The notes under the pieces: model-generated | What the model saw: the letters and a program-made list of their open reading frames with translations, nothing else | Database searches by the model: none | Told to the model about the DNA's origin: nothing | Shown here: positions 54,807 through 64,000 of the stretch, in pieces | How positions within the stretch are numbered: the first letter of the stretch is position 1 | Layout of the letters: each line of letters begins with the position of its first letter | Made by a program: the position numbers and the translations under genes | Source of the DNA: Rosenbergiella australiborealis | GTDB lineage: Bacteria > Pseudomonadota > Gammaproteobacteria > Enterobacterales > Enterobacteriaceae | Assembly (NCBI RefSeq): GCF_018494035.1 | Contig: NZ_JABBFO010000001.1 | Coordinates: 124,001-188,000, forward strand | Direction of reading: 5' to 3' | DNA: 64,000 nucleotides

Positions 54807-54901
54807 ACATGCTGTTTATTATCGATAATTTTTATTCATTTCACTGTTGATAAGCCTCGCTATATACTTAACTTTTATTAAGACAATAACGAGGCTCTCG
54901 T

Positions 54902-55336
54902 ATGTCCACTTTATGGCGAACGCTCCGCCAAAAGTTGGTAACCGGTTCCATATGGCAAATTCCACTGCAACTCTGTATTTATATTGGGTTGTACCTTCTA
55001 GCCGGTATATTGGTGAACATTTTGCATCTTCCTCTTCCTGCAAATGTGGTTGGCCTAGGTATTTTATTGTTGCTGATCATGCTTCGCATTATTCCGGTTA
55101 AGTGGATTCGTGCGGGAGGGAATTGGTTATTAGCAGAGATGCTTCTCTTCTTTATTCCTGCGGTGGTCGCGGTGGTTAACTATGGACCGCTATTACGTAC
55201 TGAAGGGTGGAAAATTGTTGCAGTGATTGCCTTAAGTACCGTTTTAGTCTTGGCCGCAACAGGCTGTGTGGTCGAGCGGGTCTTTCGTTACGAGATGTCC
55301 AGGGCTCAACGTCAACTAGGATCACATGATGAGTAG
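54902..55336 (+). CDS. CidA/LrgA-family holin-like protein
   Basis: A 144-residue inner-membrane protein of the CidA/LrgA family, four helices with a charged C-terminus. Family blocks are IPLQLCIYIGLYLLAGILVNIL, LPLPANVVGLGILLLLIML and EMLLFFIPAVVAVVNYGPLL. These proteins are compared to phage holins and have been linked to cell lysis, and to pyruvate or overflow metabolism in Gram-positives. Their role in enterobacteria is open. It overlaps its CidB/LrgB partner by 11 bp, so they form a unit. Confidence 0.88.
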   Translation: MSTLWRTLRQKLVTGSIWQIPLQLCIYIGLYLLAGILVNILHLPLPANVVGLGILLLLIMLRIIPVKWIRAGGNWLLAEMLLFFIPAVVAVVNYGPLLRTEGWKIVAVIALSTVLVLAATGCVVERVFRYEMSRAQRQLGSHDE

Positions 55337-56015
55337 TGTGATGGTTAACTTTTTCTACTTACTGCTCACCGTCGTAATTTACTATTTAAATAAACGACTC
55401 TATCGGCGCTGGCGCTTACTACTGCTGATGCCGCTGGTCTTCACGCCATTGGTTTTAGTGGCCATACTAATGACCACGCATATTCCTTGGCAAAACTACA
55501 TTGGCGACAATCATTGGTTAATCTGGCTGCTGGGCCCTGCAACTTTAGCATTCGCACTACCGGTCTATGAAAATTTACATTTAATACGTCGGCATTGGAT
55601 GTCATTGGCTGCTGGCGTACTGACGGCAGTAACAGTCGCGGTATTGAGCTCGGTCTGGTTAGCTCGTTTGTTCTCATTGCCCGAGATGGTCGAACGAAGT
55701 TTGGCCGTTCGTTCGATAACCACCCCATTCGCATTAGCCGCAGCAAAACAAGTGGGAGGACAACCGGACTTAGTCGCCTTATTCGTGGTCATTACGGGGG
55801 TTTTTGGTATGGCCGTTGGCGATATCCTTTTTCTTCGCCTAATGATCACTCAGAGTATCGCCAAAGGGGCGAGTTTGGGGGCAGCTTCACACGGTGCGGG
55901 CACAGCAAGGGCTTATCAATTAGGGCCAGAAGAGGGGGTGGTATCAAGCCTTGTCATGATGTTGGCAGGAATTGTCACGATCTTATTTGCCCCCTTAATT
56001 CGCTTTATTTTTTAA
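55326..56015 (+). CDS. CidB/LrgB-family membrane protein
   Basis: A 229-residue partner of the CidA-like protein, with about six helices. Typical segments are ATLAFALPVYENLHLIRRHWM, VWLARLFSLPEMVERSLAVRSITTPFALAA, DLVALFVVITGVFGMAVGDILF and GAASHGAGTARAYQLGPEEG, the last being the family signature. The start is one of two adjacent ATGs inside the cidA-like gene. The pair lies between yjcE and acs. A hydrophobic exporter role for small carboxylates would suit the acs neighbour, but this is speculation. Confidence 0.9.
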   Translation: MMSSVMVNFFYLLLTVVIYYLNKRLYRRWRLLLLMPLVFTPLVLVAILMTTHIPWQNYIGDNHWLIWLLGPATLAFALPVYENLHLIRRHWMSLAAGVLTAVTVAVLSSVWLARLFSLPEMVERSLAVRSITTPFALAAAKQVGGQPDLVALFVVITGVFGMAVGDILFLRLMITQSIAKGASLGAASHGAGTARAYQLGPEEGVVSSLVMMLAGIVTILFAPLIRFIF

Positions 56016-56025
56016 AGCCGTAAAA

Positions 56026-56052
56026 AAGGGTCACACTCTTGTTGTGACCCTT
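56026..56052. terminator. Bidirectional terminator between the CidB-like gene and acs
   Basis: AAGGGTCACA (56026-56035) pairs with TGTGACCCTT (56043-56052) around a 7-nt loop. The A run to the left gives a T run for minus-strand acs transcription. It serves both convergent genes. Confidence 0.85.
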
Positions 56053-56060
56053 GTCAATGA

Positions 56061-58016
56061 TTAACGTAGTTGGATACTTTGTTTCTCTTCCAGTAATTTT
56101 TCTACAACACCCGGATCAGCCAAGGTCGAAGTATCACCAAAGTTACTCGTATCTCCAGCAGCTATTTTTCGTAAAATACGACGCATAATTTTCCCAGAAC
56201 GGGTTTTGGGAAGCATTTCTGCCCAATGAAGAACATCTGGGGTGGCAATAGGGCCAATCTCTTTGCGTACCCATTGGCGAACCTCATTATAAAGTTCACT
56301 GCTCGGCTCTTCACCGCTATTGAGCGTAACATAAGCATAAATAGCCTGACCCTTAATCGAATGGGGAATACCCACTACTGCAGCTTCCGCAATTTTAGGA
56401 TGAGAAACCAGGGCAGATTCAATCTCAGCGGTCCCTAAGCGGTGCCCGGAAACATTTAGGACATCGTCGACACGTCCAGTAATCCAGTAGTAACCCTCTT
56501 CATCACGACGAGCGCCATCACCACTAAAATAGTAATTTTCAAAGGTCGAAAAGTAGGTCTGTTCGTAGCGTTGATGATCACCAAATAATGTACGTGCTTG
56601 ACCTGGCCAAGAATCGGTAATGACCAAGTTGCCTTCACATACCCCTTCCTGAATGATCCCTTCGTTATCGACCAACGCAGGGTTAACACCAAAGAAAGGA
56701 CGTGTTGCAGAACCCGGCTTCAAAGGCGTCGCACCTGGTAAAGGGGCGATCATAAAACCGCCGGTTTCTGTTTGCCACCAAGTATCCACGATTGGACAAC
56801 GGCTATTTCCCATTTTAGAGAAAAACCATTCCCACGCTTCTGGATTAATCGGTTCACCCACAGATCCTAATATTCGTAGAGAGCTGCGATCTGTACCTTG
56901 AATAGCTTTGTCGCCCTCAGCCATTAAGGCGCGTATTGCGGTAGGTGCGGTGTAAAGAATAGTGACTTGATATTTATCGACGACTTCAGCCATCCGCGAG
57001 GCAGTTGGCCAATTTGGTACGCCTTCAAACATTAAGGTGGTCGCCCCGCAAGCTAATGGGCCGTACAGCAAATAGCTATGGCCAGTTACCCAACCGACAT
57101 CAGCGGTACACCAATAAATATCGTCGGGTTGATAGTCGAAGACATACTTGAAGGTCGTTGCAGCATAAACCAGATAGCCACCAGTAGTATGCACCACGCC
57201 TTTGGGTTGCCCTGTTGAGCCTGAGGTATATAGAATAAACAGTGGGTCTTCGGCATTCATGGCGAGAGCTTGGTGAGTCACCTCCGCCTGCGCCATTAAT
57301 TCATGCCACCAGAGATCGCGTGATGCCTGCCAATTTGATACTTGTCCGGTGCGTGATAAGACCACTACGTGGTTGACGCTGGTCACCGAAGGATGAGCCA
57401 AAGCATCATCGACATTCTTCTTTAGGGCAATCGAGCGGCCTGCGCGTAAGCCTTGGTCAGCCGTGACAACCAATTTTGCCTGGCTATCTATGATGCGACC
57501 CGCGACGGCTTCCGGTGAAAAACCAGCAAATATCACCGAATGAATGGCACCGATACGTGCACAAGCTAGCATGGCGACGGCCGCCTCCGGTACCATTGGC
57601 ATATAGAGGGCAACAACATCGTGTGCCTGAATTCCTAATGACGTTAGTACATTGGCAAATTGACATACCTGTTGATGTAATTCACGGTAAGTCAGCGTGC
57701 GGCTTTCTGAACCGTCATCACTTTCCCAGATAATGGCAGGCTTATCGGCATGTTGCTCAAGGTGGCGATCTAAGCAGTTGGCCGCGAGGTTAAGTTTTCC
57801 ATCTTCAAACCAGCGGATATCAATATTACCGGGTGTAAAACTAGTATTCTTTACGGTAGTAAAAGGGGTCATCCAATCAATGATTTTTGCTTGCTCACGC
57901 CAAAATGAGGTGGGGTCTTCGACTGATTGACGATACAGTGCAGAGTATTGTTCTTGATTGATCAACGTATTGGCAGCGATGGTATCCATAATAGGATGGG
58001 TAATAGGTTGGCTCAT
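56061..58016 (-). CDS. acs: Acetyl-CoA synthetase
   Basis: AMP-forming acetate--CoA ligase for scavenging acetate. I place the start at 58016 (AGGAGA 6 bp upstream), giving [18 protein letters not shown] and 651 residues (E. coli 652); the frame reaching 58121 adds 35 non-conserved residues. Adenylation motifs are [30 protein letters not shown] and [20 protein letters not shown], and the C-terminal [15 protein letters not shown] has the Lys that is acetylated for regulation. The actP-yjcH genes that follow acs in E. coli are not here. Confidence 0.97.
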   Translation of the reverse strand: MSQPITHPIMDTIAANTLINQEQYSALYRQSVEDPTSFWREQAKIIDWMTPFTTVKNTSFTPGNIDIRWFEDGKLNLAANCLDRHLEQHADKPAIIWESDDGSESRTLTYRELHQQVCQFANVLTSLGIQAHDVVALYMPMVPEAAVAMLACARIGAIHSVIFAGFSPEAVAGRIIDSQAKLVVTADQGLRAGRSIALKKNVDDALAHPSVTSVNHVVVLSRTGQVSNWQASRDLWWHELMAQAEVTHQALAMNAEDPLFILYTSGSTGQPKGVVHTTGGYLVYAATTFKYVFDYQPDDIYWCTADVGWVTGHSYLLYGPLACGATTLMFEGVPNWPTASRMAEVVDKYQVTILYTAPTAIRALMAEGDKAIQGTDRSSLRILGSVGEPINPEAWEWFFSKMGNSRCPIVDTWWQTETGGFMIAPLPGATPLKPGSATRPFFGVNPALVDNEGIIQEGVCEGNLVITDSWPGQARTLFGDHQRYEQTYFSTFENYYFSGDGARRDEEGYYWITGRVDDVLNVSGHRLGTAEIESALVSHPKIAEAAVVGIPHSIKGQAIYAYVTLNSGEEPSSELYNEVRQWVRKEIGPIATPDVLHWAEMLPKTRSGKIMRRILRKIAAGDTSNFGDTSTLADPGVVEKLLEEKQSIQLR

Positions 58017-58510
58017 GACAGGTCTCCTTTTCTTGTTAGTTTTATGTAAAAAAGCGCATGATAAAAGACCAAGCCAGTGATTTGTTCGGGTTATGTGCCA
58101 GAGATCACGGGATTGCATCATTAATTACCGAACTCTCTTTTTTATCGGTATTCTCAGCCATTCTGGCAAAATCAATCCTTATTGCCTAGCCAGTGACGAG
58201 AACAATAAATTTTTTTTTTCAAAACGTGCGCTTTTTTGAGGCTCAGAAATTATTCTTTTATAAGATAGGGTTATAAAAAACTATCGTTTATATAAGATAA
58301 TTGATTATTAAAAGAGAATAATCTGATGTTCATCAGAGCTTGCGCTAGGTCAATAGAAAATGGTAATACATAGCACACAAAATCGCAGGGAGCGGTTTTA
58401 GCACACAAACATCAAAGACTTGCCTGTTTTAACTTTGGCATTTTTATTTCTGCGTACGTCTCTTGTCACTGAAGAGTAAAAGGCAGTTTGACTGAGGAAA
58501 CCACTATTCT
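58017..58510. promoter_or_regulatory. Divergent regulatory region between acs and gltP
   Basis: A 494-bp AT-rich spacer with the promoters of both genes. It holds the palindrome CTGATGTTCATCAG (58323-58336) and an 11-bp direct repeat TAGCACACAAA (58371-58381 and 58399-58409). In E. coli acs is controlled by CRP, FIS and IHF, but I see no consensus CRP site. The repeats may bind a regulator of either gene. Confidence 0.45.
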
Positions 58511-59815
58511 ATGAAAGGCTTCAAAATCACCCTTGCTTGGCAAATCCTAATTGCATTGGTCTTAGGGGTTATTGCTGGCAGCATCCTCCATAACGCACCC
58601 GATAGCCGTGATTGGCTGGTGGTCAACATTCTGAAACCTGCGGGTGATATTTTTATCCATTTGATAAAAATGATTGTTATCCCAATTGTTGTTTCTTCTC
58701 TGATTGTTGGCATCGCGGGTGTTGGTGATGCGAAAAAATTAGGTCGTATTGGTCTTAAAACGATTATCTATTTTGAGGTCATTACAACAATCGCGATCGT
58801 CGTAGGACTGACATTAGCGAATGTCTTCCATCCGGGCACGGGTATTGATATGTCGGTATTAACCGCGACAGACATTTCAAAATACGAAGCGACGACGCAA
58901 CAGGTTCAGAGTGGACCGCACAGTTTAGTGACCACTATTCTGTCGATTATCCCGCAAAACATTTTTGTCTCCTTTGTAAATGGTGACATGTTAGCGATTA
59001 TTTTCTTCTCTGTTCTATTCGGTTTAGGTCTCTCTTCTCTTCCAGCCGAACATCGCGATCCCTTGGTTTCCGTTTTCCGCTCAATTTCGGAAACTATGTT
59101 TAAAGTAACCCACATGATCATGCGTTATGCACCAGTTGGTGTATTTGCGCTACTCACTGTGACGGTAGCTAACTTCGGATTTGCCTCACTCTACCCACTT
59201 GCGAAGTTAGTGATCTTAGTGTACGCAGCTATCCTACTGTTTGCATTTGTGATTTTGGGGTCTGTTGCTAAGATCTGCAAACTCAACATTTGGACGTTGA
59301 TGCGTTTGTTAAAAGATGAACTGATCCTCTCTTATTCAACTTCGAGCTCAGAGACAGTGCTTCCACGGATCATGGAGAAGATGGAAGCCTACGGAGCACC
59401 GAAATCGATTACCAGTTTTGTGGTTCCAACCGGCTACTCGTTTAACTTAGATGGCTCTACGTTATACCAAAGTATTGCTGCGATCTTCATTGCTCAACTT
59501 TATGGTATTGAGCTCTCGCTAACGCATCAGATTATTTTAGTCCTAACCTTGATGGTGACATCTAAAGGTATTGCTGGAGTACCAGGTGTCTCCTTTGTCG
59601 TACTTCTTGCAACCCTTGGAAGCGTGGGAATTCCTCTCGAAGGACTTGCCTTTATCGCGGGTGTTGACCGAATCATGGATATGGCGCGTACGGCATTGAA
59701 TGTTGTGGGTAACGCATTGGCCGTATTAGTGATTTCCTGCTGGGAAAAACAGTTTGATGTCAGCAAAGCTCGAGCTTATGAACAGAAAATGTTAGGAACT
59801 TCTCAAGCAAAATAA
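58511..59815 (+). CDS. gltP: Glutamate/aspartate:proton symporter GltP
   Basis: A 434-residue dicarboxylate/amino acid:cation symporter (DAACS family) with eight helices and two re-entrant loops. Key segments are IHLIKMIVIPIVVSSLIVGIAG, the serine-rich SYSTSSSETVLPRIMEKME of re-entrant loop 1, the transport motif SFNLDGSTLYQSIAAIFIAQ, and GIAGVPGVSFVVLLATLGSVG. The N-terminus MKGFKITLAWQILIALVLG fits GltP rather than GltS, DctA or TcyP. A strong terminator follows. It is divergent from acs. Confidence 0.92.
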   Translation: MKGFKITLAWQILIALVLGVIAGSILHNAPDSRDWLVVNILKPAGDIFIHLIKMIVIPIVVSSLIVGIAGVGDAKKLGRIGLKTIIYFEVITTIAIVVGLTLANVFHPGTGIDMSVLTATDISKYEATTQQVQSGPHSLVTTILSIIPQNIFVSFVNGDMLAIIFFSVLFGLGLSSLPAEHRDPLVSVFRSISETMFKVTHMIMRYAPVGVFALLTVTVANFGFASLYPLAKLVILVYAAILLFAFVILGSVAKICKLNIWTLMRLLKDELILSYSTSSSETVLPRIMEKMEAYGAPKSITSFVVPTGYSFNLDGSTLYQSIAAIFIAQLYGIELSLTHQIILVLTLMVTSKGIAGVPGVSFVVLLATLGSVGIPLEGLAFIAGVDRIMDMARTALNVVGNALAVLVISCWEKQFDVSKARAYEQKMLGTSQAK

Positions 59816-59838
59816 CTGATTATTGATCCATAATGAGT

Positions 59839-59886
59839 CGGGAGTGACGGCGGGGTATAATGCCCACCATCACTCCCGTTTTTTTT
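59839..59886 (+). terminator. Rho-independent terminator after gltP
   Basis: CGGGAGTGA (59839-59847) pairs with TCACTCCCG (59870-59878), with an inner GGCGGGGTA/TGCCCACC-type arm, followed by eight T. It separates gltP from murQ. Confidence 0.9.
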
Positions 59887-59906
59887 GTCCAAAATAAGGT
59901 TTCATT

Positions 59907-60818
59907 ATGTCAATTAATCTCCATCGCTTAGTGACAGAGGGCCGCAATGTTGCCAGTGAAAACATTGACCAGTTATCGACGGAAGAGATGCTGAAAGTCA
60001 TTAATGATGAAGACAAAAAAGTGGCCTTAGCCGTCGAAGCTATTTTACCGCAGATAGCACAAGCTGTTGAGGCTATTACAACAGCCTTTGCTAACGGGGG
60101 GCGTTTACTCTATTGCGGTGCCGGAACCTCAGGGCGTTTAGGTATCCTTGATGCGAGTGAGTGCCCACCTACATTTGGTACACCGCCTGACCAAGTAATA
60201 GGGGTTATTGCTGGAGGACATAAAGCAATTTTACAAGCAGTTGAAAACGCTGAAGATAATATGGAGAAAGGGGCTGAGGACCTACGTGCATTGGGGCTGG
60301 GAGAGAACGATGTTCTTGTTGGAATTGCGGCCAGTGGTCGCACACCTTATGTACTTGGTGCATTAGATTGGGCAAAGCAATCTGGTACCGTCACCATTGC
60401 GTTGAGTTGTAATCCCGAGAGTGAAATGGCAAGCCGCGCGGATATCGCGCTGAGTGTAATTGTGGGGCCGGAGGTGGTGACTGGGTCCTCACGAATGAAA
60501 GCCGGGACAGCGCAAAAAATGGTTCTAAATATGCTCACAACCGGGGCTATGATCCGCAGTGGCAAAGTCTTTGGAAATTTGATGGTCGATGTGGAAGCCA
60601 CCAATCTGAAACTTATCCAACGACAAAGGAACATAGTTATTGAGGCGACAGGTTGTCAGCCAGAGCAGGCGCAGGCAGCATTAACCGCTTGTGGTGGCCA
60701 TTGCAAAACGGCTATTGTCATGATCCTCGCCGAGATAAGCGCTGAACAAGCGGTGGCAAGGTTAGCGAAGTACAAAGGATTTATTCGTGCGGCGTTAGCC
60801 AACGAGAATAATAAATAA
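59907..60818 (+). CDS. murQ: N-acetylmuramic acid 6-phosphate etherase
   Basis: MurQ cleaves the lactyl ether of MurNAc 6-phosphate to give GlcNAc 6-phosphate and lactate in cell-wall recycling. The 303-residue SIS-domain protein has [48 protein letters not shown] and [29 protein letters not shown], with the catalytic Glu and sugar-phosphate site in the usual places. It begins about 20 bp after the gltP terminator. The usual murP transporter gene does not follow, so the MurNAc 6-phosphate would come from anhMurNAc recycling or an unlinked transporter. Confidence 0.95.
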   Translation: MSINLHRLVTEGRNVASENIDQLSTEEMLKVINDEDKKVALAVEAILPQIAQAVEAITTAFANGGRLLYCGAGTSGRLGILDASECPPTFGTPPDQVIGVIAGGHKAILQAVENAEDNMEKGAEDLRALGLGENDVLVGIAASGRTPYVLGALDWAKQSGTVTIALSCNPESEMASRADIALSVIVGPEVVTGSSRMKAGTAQKMVLNMLTTGAMIRSGKVFGNLMVDVEATNLKLIQRQRNIVIEATGCQPEQAQAALTACGGHCKTAIVMILAEISAEQAVARLAKYKGFIRAALANENNK

Positions 60819-60821
60819 CGA

Positions 60822-60840
60822 AATGATTATATTTATCATT
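60822..60840. promoter_or_regulatory. Possible Fur box upstream of the yncE-like gene
   Basis: AATGATTATATTTATCATT is a 19-bp imperfect palindrome about 95 bp before the gene. It resembles the Fur consensus (GATAATGATAATCATTATC) in size and NAT-rich layout, and E. coli yncE is known to respond to iron limitation. It is a candidate only. Confidence 0.4.
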
Positions 60841-60935
60841 TGAAAAATCGATTACACTCTTAGCGTTTCTCAACATGACAAGCGCTAAGGACTCTGTTTT
60901 TATTCCCCATCGCGCAATTACAGAGGTAATGATTA

Positions 60936-61973
60936 ATGCAACGCAATACTCTTTTTCGTCCGCTGTTGTTGGTGACTGCACTCCTTTCAACAACTGCTTT
61001 TGCTAATGAATCAAACGTCATAAGCCACCCTATTTCCAAAGGGCTTTATGAACTGTCTTATGGCCAATCACCTCAGCAATTGTATGTTGCCAGTGCAGGT
61101 GCTAGGCAGGAAGCTGGCGGTGCCGTATACGTTCTTAACCCTCAAGATCTAACTGTTGAGCAAATAATCAAAGAGCCGCTTAAACCTTTTGGTATGGCGA
61201 TCGATAATGCCCAACATATCCTCTATACAGGTAATACGCGTGATGGTTCGATTACCGCGATTGATTTAAAAACGCAGAAAATTATCGCGCAACAGGTTGT
61301 TGAATCACGTCAACGTAGCGAAACATTTAGACCACCACAAATCCGTGAAATTGCGGTCGATCCGACGACTCATCAAGTCTACGCTACCGGTGTAGGGGCT
61401 GATAGCGTGGTATGGGTTCTGGACGGAAAATCCCTCAAGGTGATAAAAACGATCACTGGTGTGGGTAAAATGGCTACCGGGTTAGCGTTAGATCCACAGC
61501 AGCATACACTTTATTTGACCAATGCTGATGCAGAATGGATCAAAATTGATACTCAGCGCAATACCGTTGTCCAACGGACTAAACTCGCGATCGATGGCGA
61601 ACATATGCTGTTAAATATTAGCCTAGATACCGCGGGACATCGGGCCTTTGTTTCTGACTTTAAACAGCCGCAAGTGTTAGTCATCGATACGCAAAACAGC
61701 AAGGCATTAACCAGTATAAAAGTGCCAGAGTCGTTAGGCGTGTTATTTAACCCTCATCGTCAAGAGTTGTATGTCACTCACCGTCAAGCAGGTCTGATTA
61801 ATATTATTGACACTAAAACCTATCAAGTTAAGCGTACTATTAAGGCAGACGGAATGCCAAATAGCTTAGCGCTCTCTGATAAAGGTGACGTGTTATATGT
61901 CAGCGTTAAGCAGGCTTCTTCGCGTGAAAAAGAAGCCACGCAACCGGACACGGTACTTCGTATTACGTTATAA
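60936..61973 (+). CDS. yncE: YncE-like periplasmic beta-propeller protein
   Basis: A 345-residue exported seven-bladed propeller. Residues 1-23 are a signal peptide (LFRPLLLVTALLSTTAFA), then repeated strand patterns such as QQLYVASAGARQEAGGAVYVLNPQDL, HILYTGNTRDGSITAIDL, TGLALDPQQHTLYLTNADAEW and QELYVTHRQAGLINIIDTKT, in the YVTN style. The length and order match E. coli YncE (353), a periplasmic protein able to bind DNA in vitro but of unknown role. AGAGG lies before the start. A hairpin separates it from the convergent neighbour. Confidence 0.85.
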   Translation: MQRNTLFRPLLLVTALLSTTAFANESNVISHPISKGLYELSYGQSPQQLYVASAGARQEAGGAVYVLNPQDLTVEQIIKEPLKPFGMAIDNAQHILYTGNTRDGSITAIDLKTQKIIAQQVVESRQRSETFRPPQIREIAVDPTTHQVYATGVGADSVVWVLDGKSLKVIKTITGVGKMATGLALDPQQHTLYLTNADAEWIKIDTQRNTVVQRTKLAIDGEHMLLNISLDTAGHRAFVSDFKQPQVLVIDTQNSKALTSIKVPESLGVLFNPHRQELYVTHRQAGLINIIDTKTYQVKRTIKADGMPNSLALSDKGDVLYVSVKQASSREKEATQPDTVLRITL

Positions 61974-61981
61974 ATACGCTG

Positions 61982-62008
61982 TTCAAGGCCTCGTGTTGAG
62001 GCCTTGAA
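61982..62008. terminator. Hairpin between convergent yncE and the ParB-like gene
   Basis: TTCAAGGCCTC (61982-61992) pairs perfectly with GAGGCCTTGAA (61998-62008), with a 5-nt loop. There is no long T run, but its position between two stops makes a shared terminator likely. Confidence 0.65.
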
Positions 62009-62014
62009 TACCGA

Positions 62015-62926
62015 TTATTTGCCGTTAAATAAGAACGATATCTTCCCGCCGGGTTCCGCTAATTTCGCTAATTTTTTCTCATTCACTGTTTTACGTTGCC
62101 CCAACTGGTACAGTGTGGGCGATTGAGCACTCTGTGTTGCTGGCGAGCTCCCTTTTGCTGCCACGAGTTTTTCTGCCGCGCGATGAAGATAAGCCATGTA
62201 GCCAGCTTGGGTTGAAAGCTGTTGTGCGGTGACTGGCTGTTCGCTGCGAAGCCAGCTACCAAGATAAAACTCTAAAAAAGGTGGTGCGTGCTCTGGCTTA
62301 TCGTAGGCGATGCCTCGTAAAAAATAGACGACTGAACGATAAGGATCATTTTGCATGGCCTGCATACTGACCTGAAGGGGTAACTGGTCAGGTGAGATCG
62401 TTTTTCCTTGGGGATCTTTCAGCCAAGCTAAATGCTGCTGCTGCATTATCTCCCAAAATGCTGCCATTGAGGGGAGATGACTAAAATTGTTGGTGATCCG
62501 TACAGAGAAAGGAAAATCTTGGTCATTCGCTAAAGCACGATAAGTTGAAATGGTATGGTGACCATCAGTGAGATAGATATGGTGGTCAGGCCCTATCACG
62601 GCGCTTTTAACTTTCTTTGCCTCGGTACCCTGAGCGGCTAAACAGGTAAAACTATCAGGGCGGCTCAATGACGAACTATCATCAAACTTTTTTATCCCTT
62701 TTGCGCCAATATCCTGACAGAAACTTTCAAATAGCGCTTGCCGATCGAGGCGTAATTTAGCCACCTTGATCTTAACTTCATCATCACCAATTGCTGGTTG
62801 TGTCGGGCGAATCTGGCTCACATTGATGGTTTCAATCGTCTGAGCTTGAGTGACAACACTGCACGTTAAACCGGTGGTCAGTAATGAGCTGAGAAGAAGG
62901 GATGTGGTATATTTCATCGTTATCAT
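62015..62926 (-). CDS. Exported ParB-like protein (ParBc_2 family)
   Basis: A 303-residue secreted protein. The signal peptide is MKYTTSLLLSSLLTTGLTCSV (ATG at 62926 or 62917), followed by INVSQIRPTQPAIGDDEVKIKV and YLTDGHHTISTYRALANDQDFP, the ParB/sulfiredoxin-like fold with the GHH segment. This is the putative ParB-like nuclease family PF08857, not chromosome partitioning ParB. Despite the fold, the protein is periplasmic or secreted. It sits directly downstream of sbmA (about 55 bp), where E. coli has yaiW, so a functional link is possible. Its activity is unknown. Confidence 0.78.
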   Translation of the reverse strand: MITMKYTTSLLLSSLLTTGLTCSVVTQAQTIETINVSQIRPTQPAIGDDEVKIKVAKLRLDRQALFESFCQDIGAKGIKKFDDSSSLSRPDSFTCLAAQGTEAKKVKSAVIGPDHHIYLTDGHHTISTYRALANDQDFPFSVRITNNFSHLPSMAAFWEIMQQQHLAWLKDPQGKTISPDQLPLQVSMQAMQNDPYRSVVYFLRGIAYDKPEHAPPFLEFYLGSWLRSEQPVTAQQLSTQAGYMAYLHRAAEKLVAAKGSSPATQSAQSPTLYQLGQRKTVNEKKLAKLAEPGGKISFLFNGK

Positions 62927-62982
62927 CTTGTTCCAAGAAGGAGAAATAAAAGGCGAGTCCTTTCACCTTTTATTCTCGTTAG

Positions 62983-64000
62983 TTATTCGCAAGCATCATC
63001 GATTAAGTCTTGATGAGGCTTATCTTTGAGGATCATTTCAAAGCTATGGAGACGTTTGTAGATGGACATCAATTCTACCAATGTTGACCACGAATTAATC
63101 AAATATTGGAATGACGAGCGAACTTGGTCAAAAACGTTAGAGATTTGATTCATCAATCCCAGTGTGATAGTTCCTGCCACTATCGCTGGGAAAAGAACAA
63201 AAAGTCCAAAAATATTATCCACTTGCAGGTATAAAATACGTGTAATATTAAAATAGAGATAGTGGAAATAGAGACGAAAGTAGTTATAGCGAACTTGATG
63301 GAACAGCGCTTTTACCGTGGGAGGAGTCGCCCGGTCTGGGTTATCTTCACCGTAGACTAACTCTTTACGATAAGCAGCTTCAACCCGTTGATTTTTAAAT
63401 GATAGTCCCGGCAATTTTATCCCGACCACGGCCAATAGTGCCGTACCAAATAATGACCATACAATCGCAATAATCACCAAGGCGTAAGGGATATTGCCAA
63501 TAATTGGAACCTCTTTCACATGCACTGAAAGTTGTGCCAAAATCGGCAGGAAAGCGATAAGCGTCATGATGGCTTGTAATAAGCTTACACCCCAACTTTC
63601 TAATGTATCCGCAAAGCGCATGGTATCTTCCTGAACCCGCTGTGAAGCCCCCTCAACATGACGTAATTGTTTCCAGTTCGACATAAAAAAGTTATTCATC
63701 GCCGTCCGCCAACGGAATACCCAGTGGCTAACGAAAAAATTATTCAGCACACCGACTACAACCGCAACCAAGGCAATACCTAAAAAAGTATAGATTTGGT
63801 GATAAAAGGTTTCTATTTTTACCGATCCTGCTTTACTCAGCGCCTGTTGGATAAGATCACCGAAAGGTGCGTACCAGGCATTGATCGCGACACCGACCTG
63901 CACACCAAACCATGTGGAAAAAATAATCAGTGCCGATCCCCATACTGACCATCGTTGCCAAGGGTGCTTATCGATAATCCACCATACTATCGCAAAGAGT
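62983..64000 (-). CDS. sbmA: Peptide antibiotic transporter SbmA (5' end cut by window)
   Basis: Inner-membrane, proton-driven importer of proline-rich peptides, microcins and bleomycin. About 339 C-terminal residues of the roughly 406 are present, the N-terminus lying beyond the window. Diagnostic blocks are [89 protein letters not shown] and [26 protein letters not shown], very near E. coli SbmA. The frame is open to the window edge; an internal Met at 63903 is not the start. The ParB-like gene follows. Confidence 0.96.
   Translation of the reverse strand, partial: LFAIVWWIIDKHPWQRWSVWGSALIIFSTWFGVQVGVAINAWYAPFGDLIQQALSKAGSVKIETFYHQIYTFLGIALVAVVVGVLNNFFVSHWVFRWRTAMNNFFMSNWKQLRHVEGASQRVQEDTMRFADTLESWGVSLLQAIMTLIAFLPILAQLSVHVKEVPIIGNIPYALVIIAIVWSLFGTALLAVVGIKLPGLSFKNQRVEAAYRKELVYGEDNPDRATPPTVKALFHQVRYNYFRLYFHYLYFNITRILYLQVDNIFGLFVLFPAIVAGTITLGLMNQISNVFDQVRSSFQYLINSWSTLVELMSIYKRLHSFEMILKDKPHQDLIDDACE

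Overview
The window is a piece of a chromosome from an Enterobacterales bacterium. Housekeeping proteins (HolC, PepA, LptF/LptG, SoxR/SoxS, Acs, GltP, MurQ, SbmA) read like close homologues of the E. coli ones, but the gene order is not that of E. coli. The moderate-to-low G+C, a membrane PQQ glucose dehydrogenase (gcd) and a MesD/MesX methionine synthase pair would fit the Erwiniaceae (Tatumella/Rosenbergiella-like), but that placement is a guess.

Layout. (1) 1-9.0 kb is core: valS (5' end only), holC and pepA on the minus strand, divergent lptF-lptG, then yjiN, yjgR, marC and yjjA. (2) 9.2 kb holds tRNA-Leu(CAA), leuX, a classic island integration site. Behind it lies an integrase stub and an AT-rich island to about 18.3 kb. 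The island is full of small cargo modules that look like interbacterial toxins with immunity partners: DUF3289/DUF943 (one intact pair, one collapsed), a pesticin-like muramidase with an LprI-type inhibitor, a DUF1493 gene with a stop codon, a frameshifted second LprI-type gene, a zinc-metallopeptidase effector with a lipoprotein partner, and a Tlde1-type L,D-transpeptidase effector with two tandem immunity paralogues. McrBC-like remnants and a truncated IS630 lie between them. No Hcp, VgrG, PAAR or T6SS structural gene is visible, so delivery must depend on loci elsewhere. (3) 18.7-27.6 kb is metabolic and regulatory: mesD-mesX, a MocR regulator divergent from a GNAT acetyltransferase, an HxlR regulator divergent from an NAD(P)-binding oxidoreductase and an exported SnoaL-like protein, ynfA, a truncated idnD and an intact idnT.

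(4) 27.8-47.5 kb is a surface-polysaccharide locus bracketed and interrupted by insertion sequences (IS903-like, nested IS3-family elements, IS1 remnant, IS630). It has two ops/JUMPstart-type elements, suggesting RfaH control. One precedes rfbB-rfbA. The other precedes a ten-gene AT-rich operon: cupin, nucleotidyltransferase, long glycosyltransferase, WavE protein, sugar epimerase, second WavE protein, Wzm/Wzt ABC exporter, GDPD-like phosphodiesterase, HAD phosphatase and a nucleotidyltransferase-SnoaL fusion. An OafA-type acyltransferase lies downstream. I infer an ABC-exported O-polysaccharide or capsule with an unusual, perhaps nucleotide-activated, substituent.

(5) 47.7-64 kb returns to core genes: a GFA-family protein, gcd, yjcB, soxS/soxR around a perfect sox box, yjcE, a CidA/CidB-like pair, acs, gltP, murQ, a YncE-like beta-propeller, an exported ParB-like protein and sbmA (cut by the window end).

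The two best leads for something undescribed are the leuX effector/immunity island, with several decayed and duplicated modules, and the nucleotidyltransferase/HAD/GDPD/cupin set of the polysaccharide operon. All functional calls rest on reading the sequence and on family knowledge; no search was run.
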